In this document: piece after piece, positions 1-8,044 of the stretch
Numbering within the stretch: position 1 is the stretch's first letter
How the letters are laid out: the number at the start of each line of letters is the position of its first letter
NCBI RefSeq assembly: GCF_000755145.1
Contig: NZ_CP009228.1
Location: forward strand, 1,597,694-1,661,693
Direction: 5' to 3'
Source: Treponema putidum
GTDB taxonomy: Bacteria; Spirochaetota; Spirochaetia; Treponematales; Treponemataceae
DNA: 64,000 nt
Notes under the pieces: generated by a model
What the model saw: only the letters and a program-made list of their open reading frames with translations
Told to the model about the DNA's origin: nothing
Databases searched by the model: none
Program-made: the position numbers and the translations under genes

Positions 1-1
1 C

Positions 2-841
2 GCATTTAAACGTGTTTTTGGTACTGAGGAGAACAAGGACGTATTACAGGACTTGCTGGAATGTATCTTAGACATTCCGTCTGAAACAATTACAGGCTTG
101 GAGCTCTTAGATAAGGAGTTTTATAAGGAGATTTTAACTGAAAAATTAGGTATTTTAGATATCAAGCTAAGATTAAAAGACGGAACTTTTGTAGATATTG
201 AAATTCAAAATGTATGGCATCGTGATTTTGATGCAAGAACTTTGTATTATTGGTCCAAGATGTACAATGAAGGAATAAAACAAGGTCAAGACTATACAAA
301 TCTCCCAAAATGTATTACAATAAATTTGATAGGAAAAGGCTTTAATAAAAATAAGCGGTTGCACAATAAGTATCTTGTTCTTGAACAAGATACAAAAGAG
401 CCTTTAGCTTCAAAACTTGAGATTCATATATTAAACCTTGAGAAAGCAAAAGTGTTAGAAGGTTCTCAATTTAGAGATAACAAAATGAAACGCTTATTAA
501 ACTGGCTGAAATTTATAGAAACCGACAATTCGGAGGTAAGAAAAATGTTAGAACAAGAATCACCGATGATGAGAAAGGCAAATACCGCTATTTCTGTAAT
601 GGAAATGAGTCCTAGAGATAAATGGCTTTATGATTCCCGTATGAAATATGAACACGACAGGGCATCATGTATAAATGAAGGGTATCAACAGGGCATTGAA
701 CAGGGAATTGAACAAGGCATATCTCAAGGTGCTTACCAAAACAAACTTGAAACGGCCAAATTATTAAAGCAGTTAGGGGATTCAATCCAAAAAATTATAC
801 AAGTTACAGGTCTCAGCAAAGAAGATATACAAAAACTCTGA
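2..841 (+). CDS. Rpn family PD-(D/E)XK nuclease / putative transposase (5' partial)
   Basis: The reading frame is open from the first complete codon of the window, so the real start lies upstream; an intact N-terminal sequence is visible in the broken copy at 8045. The region around FVDIEIQ (about positions 188-208) carries the D...ExQ core of the PD-(D/E)XK fold used by Rpn proteins (recombination-promoting nuclease; PDDEXK_2 transposase-like family). The C-terminal third has the family-typical EKWLYDSRMKYEHD-like segment, a GI-E-QG repeat coil and a short helical end (LSKEDIQKL). Known Rpn proteins are DNA endonucleases linked to RecA-independent recombination. At least three more copies or remnants lie within the next 8 kb. 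Family assignment is firm; activity is inferred. Confidence 0.85.
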   Translation, partial: AFKRVFGTEENKDVLQDLLECILDIPSETITGLELLDKEFYKEILTEKLGILDIKLRLKDGTFVDIEIQNVWHRDFDARTLYYWSKMYNEGIKQGQDYTNLPKCITINLIGKGFNKNKRLHNKYLVLEQDTKEPLASKLEIHILNLEKAKVLEGSQFRDNKMKRLLNWLKFIETDNSEVRKMLEQESPMMRKANTAISVMEMSPRDKWLYDSRMKYEHDRASCINEGYQQGIEQGIEQGISQGAYQNKLETAKLLKQLGDSIQKIIQVTGLSKEDIQKL

Positions 842-960
842 TTAGCGGGTAGAAAAATTTAATAATTTTTTTAAATTTTACTTGGTATTTTAAATTTTTT
901 GATGTATAATGATAGAACGAAGTACAAATGTAGAAGTATAAAGTGTGAATGACCAGATGC

Positions 961-1064
961 AAAACGCCGTTCGATATTCCTCATTTCTAGTTTTCTCGAA
1001 ACGGCTGAAATTCATCAATCCTAGAAAATTGATATTTTCTGCGGTTGATGAATTTATATGGAGG
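961..1064 (+). promoter_or_regulatory. Structured leader upstream of lipoprotein gene
   Basis: The 228 bases between the Rpn stop and the lipoprotein start hold nested inverted repeats. GCCGTT (966-971) pairs with AACGGC (1000-1005). TTCATCAA (1011-1018) pairs with TTGATGAA (1045-1052), and inside that AGAAAAT (1023-1029) pairs with ATTTTCT (1034-1040). The Shine-Dalgarno GGAGG (1060-1064) follows eight bases later. The structure could be a regulatory 5' leader or a terminator-like element; no riboswitch class was recognised. Confidence 0.45.
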
Positions 1065-1069
1065 TTTTT

Positions 1070-3507
1070 ATGAAAAAGATGTTTTTTGTTTTGATGATAC
1101 TTGTTTTGACGGTATCATCCTGTAATTTATTTTTAAATGAAGAATACGGCGAGCTTATTTTGAGCTTTGATGGAACACTTCCCGATGGAGCCAGAGCCTT
1201 GGATTCCAACGGACTTCCAGTTCTTTCATCTTCACGTATGAAAATCAATATAATCAAAGAGAACGGCTATACTGTAACGAGGGAGCTAAGTGCCGAAGAA
1301 CCTAAATCTCTGGTTGAGCTGGTTCCTGTCGGTGAAACGATAGAGATAATAGTTACGGCGATTAACCCATCCGGTCAATGGTCGGGAAGGACTTTTCACA
1401 CCGTAGCCTCAGGCCAAAATCAAGTAACCGTCCTATTAAACAAAAACGTTTCCGGCTTAAACAACCTTTTGTTTACGCAGACCGTAGAGGGGCAGCACGA
1501 CTACAACTTAACCCTCTACATGGGCGGAAAAGAAATTAATGCTCCCAAATCGGAAAACCCGTACAGCTTTGCTCGTGACAGTAAGGGACGGCTGTATGTC
1601 AGATATAGAGACGGAGATACCCATCTTGTCCGTTATACGAGTGAGGGTGAACTTGATGTCCATCCGGCAACAACGACGATCAAATTTCTCGCAAACGATT
1701 ATACAACGGGGAAAATGTACGGGATGGGTGTAGGCTTAAATGAAATAAATGAGAACGATTTGACGCATCCAACTACTATTACAGGTTTCTCCACTGTTAA
1801 TAATTTCTTTGCCGTAGATAACGGCAGAGTTGCATGGCTGCATGTAAGCAGCGGAAATAACATAATAAATGCCGCAAGTTTGACCGGGGCATCTCATTCA
1901 GACATTCTGATTAGTTCTCATATTGATATTCACCATTGCAAGCCATCAGAAGTAAAAGATATTTTTATCCGCGGCGATTATGTATATGTGCTTTTTAATA
2001 CAGTTAATGAAAGTATAACATCAAGTGATCCTAACCTTTACTCTTTAGGCGGGGTTGTCCGCTATAAAATATAAACAATTTGGCGGGGAATCATGTAAAA
2101 ATCGGTTTTTCAAACAGCGTAGGCTTTGAAAATCGGGCAGTGCCCGCCTCTTATTATTCCGAAAATTTTTACGGGGCGGTAAAGGTAATCGGTTTTGACG
2201 ACGAAAACATCTACATAGCCGATGACGGCTTCGATGCCGCCGATACTCCCGCAGGTTCCCGTATCGTTAAAAACCGCAACCGTATAGCAACTCTTAATAT
2301 CGCAACAAACGCTTTGAGTTTTAGTGATGCCGGGCCTGCAAAGTGGTATAACGAATGGAAAGAGTGGGAGGGCGTGAAGACAAAGATTCTGTTGTGGGAG
2401 AAGGGCGATGAATCTACGTATTTCGGAATGAAATATTGGATAGGCGATACGGCAGAAACACCTTGTCCAGCAAGTGATAACGAGGCACTCTGGGTTTCTA
2501 GGGTTCAGCAAGTATTACCTACCGATGTTTTCTGTTATGACCAAGGCGGTAATCTATATATATATGCTGACGGTATAAATGGAGGGTTCAGGCGTTTTGC
2601 CATAAAAGAAGACGGTTCTTACGATAAGTCTTCGGCTCAAGATTTGGATATGTCAAGTAGTGTGAATGCCATTGCAGTCGATATTTCCGATGGGGAAAAT
2701 TATTTGTATTATGTTGAGACTTATAGTTCACCGCGCGCCATAAAAAGGTTTAAATGGGGACACTTCGGCCATGAAACCTTCGATAACGCCGAGCAGGATA
2801 CGGGATACAGTATCTCAGTCCCGCCAAATGAAGAAATTACCGCTCTTGCGGCAAATAAGGACGGGGTCTTTGTCAATTCGCGAACTGTATCGGCTACTGG
2901 ATATACCTTATCGGTAAAGAAGTATAAAAAAGAGGACAGAACTTTTGTCGGAGAGATTACAGTGGGAACAGAGCAGCCGCCGGTGGCGACAGAACCGTCG
3001 TTGCCGTATCCCGACTACACCAAATTGGAAAGCAATATCAACAGTTTACAGATAGTCGATGGTGTACTGTATGCCATTACATCAAAGATCGAACAAAAGA
3101 TGAAGAAAAAGGCTAATTATCAACCAATATATGGGATTGATAACTTTAGAAGTAGCAGTGTACTGTATAAAGTAGGTAAGACGGTGGGAGGATTTTCCGG
3201 TAATGCAGAAAAACTAAATGAAAAGAATGTTCTAGATTCGCCGGAGCCAGGAACTGGTTATAATTTTTACCGCTTTATCGCGGTTAAGCAGAAAAAGCTC
3301 GTGATTGCTTCTGACGGCGCCTGGGGTAAGAATGGATTTGATACATCTCACAGTGAAGCCAACAATAATAAAGTTTTTGAATATAACTTATACGGGAATT
3401 TGGATTCACCGGATGAAAAGGATTCTGGCGGGGTATTCTCACACGAATTGATATACAATCCAGCTTCTAGTGCTCCATCGACAGCTGCTCATTATACATG
3501 GAAATAA
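1070..3507 (+). pseudogene. Surface lipoprotein, split by a frameshift
   Basis: The start is ATG 1070, six bases after GGAGG. It gives a lipoprotein signal peptide with Cys at residue 18 (TVSSC). The first part ends at a TAA at 2072-2074. The second part (to 3507) is open in another frame from 2068, and joining them at ATAAAATATAAAC gives a smooth continuation (GGVVRYKI then NNLAGNHVKIGF). Together they would be about 810 residues, rich in repeated short beta segments such as 'DSKGRLYV' and 'DQGGNLYIYADG', suggesting a beta-propeller. No enzyme motif is visible. It is either a decayed or phase-variable surface lipoprotein, or intact with a sequencing indel. A TTG at 2080 could start the second half but has no ribosome-binding site. 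Confidence 0.7.
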
Positions 3508-3526
3508 TTAATCTTTCAGATGCACT

Positions 3527-3568
3527 TTACTTTACGCGGCACGCTTTCGGCGTGCCGTATGGTAAAAG
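3527..3568. terminator. GC-rich hairpin after lipoprotein gene
   Basis: CGGCACGC (3537-3544) pairs with GCGTGCCG (3550-3557), flanked by a weaker outer pairing of TTTAC with GTAAA. It sits 30 bases after the lipoprotein stop and before the next promoter, so a termination or 3'-end protecting role is likely. A run of T is lacking. Confidence 0.5.
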
Positions 3569-3628
3569 AAGATTAGTGGGGAATTTATAATTAAGAATGG
3601 AATGATTTCACTGTTTGACACTTGTCCT

Positions 3629-3658
3629 TTGACAAATTTTTCATTTATGTGCTATAAT
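3629..3658 (+). promoter_or_regulatory. Promoter with -10 box 7 nt from start codon
   Basis: TTGACA (3629-3634), an 18-base spacer and TATAAT (3653-3658) form a near-perfect sigma-70 promoter. The ATG at 3666 begins seven bases after the -10 box, where transcription should start, so the message is predicted to be leaderless. A second TTGACA lies at 3615-3620. Confidence 0.8.
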
Positions 3659-3665
3659 ATACCTT

Positions 3666-4526
3666 ATGGAGAAAAATTATCGGAAGCTAGGTGTGTTGAT
3701 TCTCATTTTTTTGGGGCTGGTAGGTGCGGGAACGCTCGTTGTTTATCAAAAACTCCCAGCGGGACTCCCTGCGGGACAATCTTCGGGAAGTCCTGTAGGA
3801 CACCCTACCGGAGAGCAGGCGGAGCTTTCTAAAACGGAAACTGCCGAGCTTGAAAAGCCTAAACAGGAGAGCGAAAACACGGAACCTAAAAAAGAAGAGC
3901 CTAAAAGGGTTGTACCTAAAAAAGAAACGCCTAGGAAGGAAGTACCTAAAAAGGCGGAACCCAAAAAAATAGAACCTAAAAAAGCATCTAAGGCAAAAGA
4001 GAGTGAGGTTTCGGCTGACCATGTTCAACCGGCTGAACCGCCTGAAAAGCCCTCAATGGGAATCTCCCTTGCCGATAGGGATAAAAAAACTTTTAACTGG
4101 TCCTTAGGACTCTTGGCCGAGGCAAATATGAATTCGCCTGACGGTTATGCGATGGGCACGGGACTTTACACCCTTTTTATGCTTCCTTTAAAACTCAAAA
4201 TAGGGCACCTATCCTTGGGAGCAAAGGCTCTTTATTCCAATGACTTTAAAAAACACCATATTTTTGATGCCGCCCTCTTATTCCGTTGGAATTTTTATGA
4301 TTTTCCAAAGATAAAAAAACGGGATTCGGGCTTTTTTATCCAATTGGAAGGCGGTGCCGTTTTCGGCCTAAAAGAAAGAGAGCCTTCAAAACTTTTTATG
4401 TATGCCCTCGGTGAAGCCGCATTCGGTTACCGATTTACAATAAACAACTTATTTATCGAACCCTATCTAAGAGGCGGCTATCCCGTAATCTGGGCAATAG
4501 GAATCAGCGGAGGATTTAGAATATGA
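3666..4526 (+). CDS. Envelope protein with Lys/Pro/Glu-rich linker and C-terminal barrel-like domain
   Basis: The start is a basic N-terminus followed by a hydrophobic segment (about residues 8-26), which is a signal peptide or membrane anchor. Residues 30-50 contain GLPAGQSSGSP-like repeats. Residues 55-115 are a low-complexity linker of repeated PKKE/PKKA units, typical of chains that span the periplasm. The last 150 residues alternate hydrophobic and polar beta segments and end with GISGGFRI, resembling a small outer-membrane barrel. The next gene, the variable lipoprotein, overlaps its stop by four bases, so the two are co-expressed and this protein may help place the lipoprotein at the surface. 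That role is inferred; no named family was recognised. Confidence 0.7.
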   Translation: MEKNYRKLGVLILIFLGLVGAGTLVVYQKLPAGLPAGQSSGSPVGHPTGEQAELSKTETAELEKPKQESENTEPKKEEPKRVVPKKETPRKEVPKKAEPKKIEPKKASKAKESEVSADHVQPAEPPEKPSMGISLADRDKKTFNWSLGLLAEANMNSPDGYAMGTGLYTLFMLPLKLKIGHLSLGAKALYSNDFKKHHIFDAALLFRWNFYDFPKIKKRDSGFFIQLEGGAVFGLKEREPSKLFMYALGEAAFGYRFTINNLFIEPYLRGGYPVIWAIGISGGFRI

Positions 4527-5737
4527 AAAAAAATTTTGTTTTATTTTTGGTGATACTTTTTGTATCGGTTACGGCTTGTAAAAACCCGTTTTTTAAAAAC
4601 ATGCTGGACAAGGATTCGGGGAGTGAAGGGTCCGGAGATTGGAATTCTCAAAGTTCCGATATAGGTTCCTTTGAAGACGCTGGGTACTTTGTAAAAATAA
4701 TCCCTCCTGTAAACGGAATAATAGGCGTTAAGCGCGATTATTCTTTACATCCTTCAGGTTGGACCAATAATCCGGATAACTGGACTAGCTATTGGCCTGG
4801 CTATTATGAAGGTGTATTTATCGAAGGACGAAAGGTAAAATTGAGTCCCTATAAGATCGGCAAAACGGAGGTAACCTATGAGCTGTGGCACGAGGTACTG
4901 ACATGGGCAGAAGGTAAAGGCTACACCTTTGCAAACAAGGGAAGAAAAGGCAGTGCTGGAACAGGAGCCGCTCCCACAGATACAGGAAAAAAAGAACCTG
5001 TAACGACTATAAGTTGGCGGGACTGCATTGTGTGGTGTAATGCGTATACTGAAAAAGAAAAAGGAATAGGCGAATGCGTCTACCGCAAAAAGGACAATCA
5101 TACGGTTGTATTAAAAGATGCGACGGCAACAACTGATTGTGATGCCGCTTATGCCGATATGAGTAAAAAAGGCTATAGACTTCCTACCAATGTCGAATGG
5201 GAATATGCTGCTCGCTGGCAGGGAAGCGACGGCACGAATGCCGACAAGTACGGAGCCGTATATTTAACAAAGCTTTGGAGCGGAAGCGGAATGAAAAAAC
5301 CTATAGGTTTTAAAGACCTTCCCTTACCTCCTGAAGGGGAAAGCTGGAAAAGTTTAAGGGATGAGTTTAACAGGGTGGCTGTATATTACCTTTGGTGGAA
5401 TGGACACCGTTGGACAGGCCAAACACCTCCAACAACTAAGACTTCCGTAGTCGCAAGCAAGGATGCAAATACTCTCGGCTTATATGACATGTCGGGAAAC
5501 GTGTGGGAGTTGTGCTGGGATTGGTTTTTATCAGATCCTGCAGAAGGGGATGTACTTGACTTGGACGGGTTTGTATCGGATCCTCACGGTCCCTATTCAG
5601 GCTGGTCTCGGGTTATGCGTGGCGGTAGTTTTGGTAGTTATGCCGGTCACTCCACTGTAGGCTCAGTTTACCCTATTGGTCCTTCTAGCTTAATGTATGG
5701 CGCTGGGGTCGGCTTCCGCTTGGCTTGTCGGCCTTAG
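4523..5737 (+). CDS. FGE/C-type-lectin-fold lipoprotein, probable DGR variable protein (TvpA-like)
   Basis: A lipoprotein signal peptide (Cys at residue 19, SVTAC) is followed by a formylglycine-generating-enzyme/sulfatase-modifying-factor domain. Its landmarks are KIGKTEVTYELWHEVL near residue 113, WRDCIVWCNAYTE, GYRLPTNVEWEYAAR, LGLYDMSGNVWELCWDW and the closing RGGSF...GFRLACRP. This fold carries the variable region in Treponema denticola TvpA, a characterised diversity-generating-retroelement protein. In the last 39 codons the usual family residues between RGGS and GFRL are replaced by a mixture (GSY, GH, SVYPIG, SSLMYGAG) and the DNA is strikingly poor in A. The start has GGAGG nine bases upstream and overlaps the preceding gene by four bases. 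It is probably a surface-displayed ligand-binding protein. No reverse transcriptase is in this window, so it would be a remote target. Confidence 0.85.
   Translation: MKKNFVLFLVILFVSVTACKNPFFKNMLDKDSGSEGSGDWNSQSSDIGSFEDAGYFVKIIPPVNGIIGVKRDYSLHPSGWTNNPDNWTSYWPGYYEGVFIEGRKVKLSPYKIGKTEVTYELWHEVLTWAEGKGYTFANKGRKGSAGTGAAPTDTGKKEPVTTISWRDCIVWCNAYTEKEKGIGECVYRKKDNHTVVLKDATATTDCDAAYADMSKKGYRLPTNVEWEYAARWQGSDGTNADKYGAVYLTKLWSGSGMKKPIGFKDLPLPPEGESWKSLRDEFNRVAVYYLWWNGHRWTGQTPPTTKTSVVASKDANTLGLYDMSGNVWELCWDWFLSDPAEGDVLDLDGFVSDPHGPYSGWSRVMRGGSFGSYAGHSTVGSVYPIGPSSLMYGAGVGFRLACRP
5618..5734 (+). other. Putative DGR variable region (VR)
   Basis: The last 39 sense codons, from the Arg of RGGS to the stop, contain only 13 A in 117 bases, far below the surrounding AT-rich DNA. 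Most of the non-conserved codons end in T or C, the pattern left when an AAC/AAT-rich template is copied with random replacement of A. The fixed skeleton RGGS...A...STVG...P...GFRLACRP matches the VR layout of FGE-fold DGR proteins. The template repeat is not in the window, so the call rests on composition, position and fold. Confidence 0.7.
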
Positions 5738-5741
5738 AGTC

Positions 5742-5805
5742 GATGAAAAATGTACATCCTTGTACATTTTTCATCTTAGAGTTTTAGACTTGCGTCTAAA
5801 ACTCT
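5742..5805. repeat. Two tandem perfect hairpins after the variable region
   Basis: Hairpin 1 has a 15-bp perfect stem (5742-5756 with 5761-5775... the innermost pair being A5756-T5761 counted as 5742-5756/5761-5775) and a four-base loop, TCCT. Hairpin 2 has a 12-bp perfect stem (5778-5789 with 5794-5805) and loop TTGC. They begin four bases after the stop codon of the variable lipoprotein. In the Bordetella phage DGR a four-base-loop hairpin just beyond the variable repeat helps target recognition, so the same role is proposed. Either hairpin could also act in transcription termination, although no T-run follows. Confidence 0.75.
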
Positions 5806-5994
5806 TGGAAGTTTGGAACCACCGCCGTCCATGGCGGTAAAGCGGTGAAACCGAACAGGCAAAATGTGTTTTGTGGTGCAGTAAATTTTTGAAAAAAAGA
5901 TTGACCTGCATTGTGCTAGCCGCTTTAGCGGCTCGAAAATTTTTTGGTTTAAATTAAACGGTTGGGACAAAACAAGCGTTGCTTCCGGTAATAA

Positions 5995-6225
5995 CAGCGT
6001 CTTACGCTGCGGCAGCTTACCGCACATGCCTTTACCAAGCTCTTTGACGATTTACCGCAGCGGCAGGATAATGATGAGGCGAAGTGTATTCTTTATACCG
6101 AAGAACCGGGTGTTACGGAGGGCAACTATACCGATTTTACCACTTCGTCTGAAGTACAAGCCGCCTTCCAAAACGCAAAAGACGTAAAAAAATGGAATAT
6201 GTATAAGTGGTATAATAATAGATAA
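5995..6225 (+). pseudogene. C-terminal remnant of an unidentified protein
   Basis: A frame open from 5995 to the TAA at 6223-6225 encodes about 66 well-formed residues (AFTKLFDDLPQRQ..., then YTEEPGVTEGNYTDF, ending KKWNMYKWYNNR) without a plausible start or ribosome-binding site. Its coding character and position after the DGR-like target suggest the tail of a larger gene lost by rearrangement. The stretch 5806-5994 contains only short imperfect inverted repeats (for example ACCGCC/GGCGGT) and no gene. Confidence 0.5.
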
Positions 6226-6243
6226 GGACATAGATAAAAGATA

Positions 6244-6525
6244 ATGGAATTTGAATGGGATGCAGAAAAAAATAAAAGAAATATCAAAAAATACGGGATC
6301 GCTTTTGAGATGGCGGCAAAGTTTTTTTTAGATGATAAACGTATTGAACGGTATGATGCAGAACATTCTTCAATAGATGAGCATAGGTACAAAACAATCG
6401 GTATGGTAAATAAGGTGTTGACTGTTATCTATACCGAACGTAAAACTGCAATCAGAATTATTTCGGCACGCCTTGCCGAACAGGAGGAAATAGATGAGTA
6501 CTATAAAAACTATGAGTTTAGATGA
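6244..6525 (+). CDS. brnT: BrnT family toxin
   Basis: The 93-residue protein has the BrnT signature: FEWDAEKNKRNIKKYGIAF at the N-terminus, a central IDEHRYKTIG, LTVIYTER and the closing RIISARLAEQEE. BrnT toxins are RelE-fold ribonucleases that arrest translation; the basic and acidic residues expected for catalysis are present in these motifs. The antitoxin-like gene begins 32 bases before this stop, the usual toxin-first order of brnTA. The ribosome-binding site is weak. Confidence 0.9.
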   Translation: MEFEWDAEKNKRNIKKYGIAFEMAAKFFLDDKRIERYDAEHSSIDEHRYKTIGMVNKVLTVIYTERKTAIRIISARLAEQEEIDEYYKNYEFR

Positions 6526-6748
6526 AGTTGCAAACTACGAGATACCCGCTGAAGATTTGGAACGGCTGAATAATTTTAAGAATACTGATTTTTCCGATTG
6601 TCCGAAAGATACGGCTGCACAGTTGAAACTGTATAAACCATGGTATAAACTTCATCCTCACGGTTATGGACAACAAAAAGCCGATATGCAAACCGAAATT
6701 GATGATGACCTTCTTGCATGGCTGAAGCAAGGAGAAGAAGGTAATTGA
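6494..6748 (+). CDS. brnA: BrnA-like antitoxin, C-terminally shortened
   Basis: The start ATG 6494 lies six bases after AGGAGG (6482-6487) inside the toxin gene. The 84-residue product has the acidic N-terminal toxin-wrapping part and PWYKLHPHGYGQQKADMQTEIDDDLLAWLKQG. BrnA proteins normally continue with a further ribbon-helix-helix segment (a YQ-RIN-LR type helix) after this point, but here a stop follows GEEGN. Immediately downstream is debris of an Rpn gene, so the DNA-binding end was probably removed by rearrangement. Toxin neutralisation may survive while autorepression is lost; this is inference. Confidence 0.75.
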   Translation: MSTIKTMSLDEVANYEIPAEDLERLNNFKNTDFSDCPKDTAAQLKLYKPWYKLHPHGYGQQKADMQTEIDDDLLAWLKQGEEGN

Positions 6749-6758
6749 CTGAGGATAG

Positions 6759-6947
6759 AAACAAGGATTTTCCGATGGCTCATACAAAAACAAACTTGAA
6801 ATAGCAAATCTTATGATGTGTATGAATTATCCGAACACTCGAACGAGTGTATACCCTCCACTCGGACGAGAGGCAGAGTGTTCTGCAGAACCGTCTTTAG
6901 ACTTACCGCAATCCCTCTGTTTTCAATCTCAGCTAAAGAAAGATTAA
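6759..6947 (+). pseudogene. Rpn gene fragment (C-terminal piece)
   Basis: The frame from 6759 reads KQGFSDGSYKNKLEIANLM and then MCMNYPN, clearly matching the QGAYQNKLETAKL region of the Rpn gene at the left edge and the NYPI region of the copy ending at 8710. After about 6836 the similarity stops and the frame runs on to a TAA at 6945-6947. There is no start codon context. It is the tail of an Rpn copy fused behind the shortened antitoxin gene. Confidence 0.75.
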
Positions 6948-6975
6948 ACTAAAAATTTGATAACAATGCGGGTTC

Positions 6976-6994
6976 TTAGGGGCGGAGCCCCTAA
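6976..6994. terminator. Short GC-rich hairpin after Rpn gene
   Basis: TTAGGGGC and GCCCCTAA form an 8-bp stem with a three-base loop directly after the stop of the reverse-strand Rpn gene. The word GGGTTCTTAG beside it recurs at about 8245 near another Rpn remnant. No T-run follows, so it may be a termination or repeat element. Confidence 0.4.
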
Positions 6995-6995
6995 C

Positions 6996-7760
6996 TTACA
7001 GTTTTTCAATCTCTTCTTCGGGAAGACCGGTTATCTTTTTAATTAAAGACATATCCAGTTTTTCCATTTTCATAAGTTTGGCTGTTTCTCTCTTAGTTTC
7101 ATAAATACCTTTATACCTAGCGTCCATCTCAAAAGTAGACATTAACCTATATTCTTGTCTTGCTTGTTCGTTTTCTTTTATTGTTTGTATCATAGCCTCT
7201 ATCTCCCTTGTAAATTCACTCTTTGTTTTGCCTGTTTTAAGATATTCTAAAAATTCCTTTAATTCTTTGTTTTTAGTGTCTTTAAAGGCTTCCGCATTTA
7301 TTATAACCTTTTTCGTTCCATCTTGTAAAGATATATTTTTATCTTCAAGACAGATGTTTTCAAAAGTATAAATAGGCCTATTTTTATCGATAGCGTCAAA
7401 AGTACAAATAAAAATTATAAAGCAGTCGTTTAAATCGTTATAGAAATTCCCCTTATCCAAGAATGAAATATCTATGGCTGCTTGGTAAAATCTCATTCTT
7501 TTGGGTATATTCTTCTCGTTACTTACCTGCATTTCCACATCGTAGAATTTACCGTTTTCAGTTTGAACCAGAACATCAAATCTTACGGATTTAGCCTGTT
7601 CATAGGTGTTAATATTATGCTGTACCGAAATATATGCAATTTTGCCTATTGTGTCTGATAGTATCATTTCAATAAGTCTTTTACACAAATCCGTATTTTG
7701 CATAACTTTACAGAACATAAAGTCATCGGTAAATGTTAAATCTTCAAACTTCTTAATCAT
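6996..7760 (-). CDS. Rpn family PD-(D/E)XK nuclease / putative transposase
   Basis: The start is ATG 7760, seven bases after AAGGAG; an upstream in-frame ATG at 7799 has no such site. The 254 residues begin with FEDLTFTDDFMFCKVMQN, the classic Rpn/PDDEXK_2 opening, followed by VRFDVLVQTENGKFYDVEMQ with the D...ExQ nuclease core, and end in a helical segment LPEEEIEKL similar to the other copies. It is the only full-length copy in the window and belongs to a different subfamily from the gene at the left edge. The 284 bases upstream (7761-8044) contain AT-rich DNA and no gene. Confidence 0.85.
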   Translation of the reverse strand: MIKKFEDLTFTDDFMFCKVMQNTDLCKRLIEMILSDTIGKIAYISVQHNINTYEQAKSVRFDVLVQTENGKFYDVEMQVSNEKNIPKRMRFYQAAIDISFLDKGNFYNDLNDCFIIFICTFDAIDKNRPIYTFENICLEDKNISLQDGTKKVIINAEAFKDTKNKELKEFLEYLKTGKTKSEFTREIEAMIQTIKENEQARQEYRLMSTFEMDARYKGIYETKRETAKLMKMEKLDMSLIKKITGLPEEEIEKL

Positions 7761-8044
7761 TTGTTTTCTCCTTAATTTTTTTATATTCTCCCTCCTCATT
7801 ATATTTATAGTTATTATTTAAAAAAAATAGTAAAATATAAAAAGATTTTTATAATCTATGCAGTTTTTAAAAATTCCTTTGCGAAGTTGAGCGTGAGCTC
7901 AACCCTTTGCGCTCGCTGCGGTTAAATAATCAATAAAACGTAATTCTTTTTAAAATTTTTGCTATCTGTTGCAAACTTTTCATACAATAATTATGAAAGA
8001 GGAAAAGTTTTTCTTCTTTTAAATAATTTGTCATGGAGTTTGAT

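Noticed and set aside
3687-4028. Long reverse frames in the PKKE-linker gene
   Set aside because: They are mirror frames of the Lys/Pro/Glu repeats with no start signals, unlike the forward frame, which has a strong promoter.
5806-5994. Second variable region or template repeat after the DGR-like gene
   Set aside because: No stretch resembles the 5618-5734 sequence or shows an AAC-rich template pattern.
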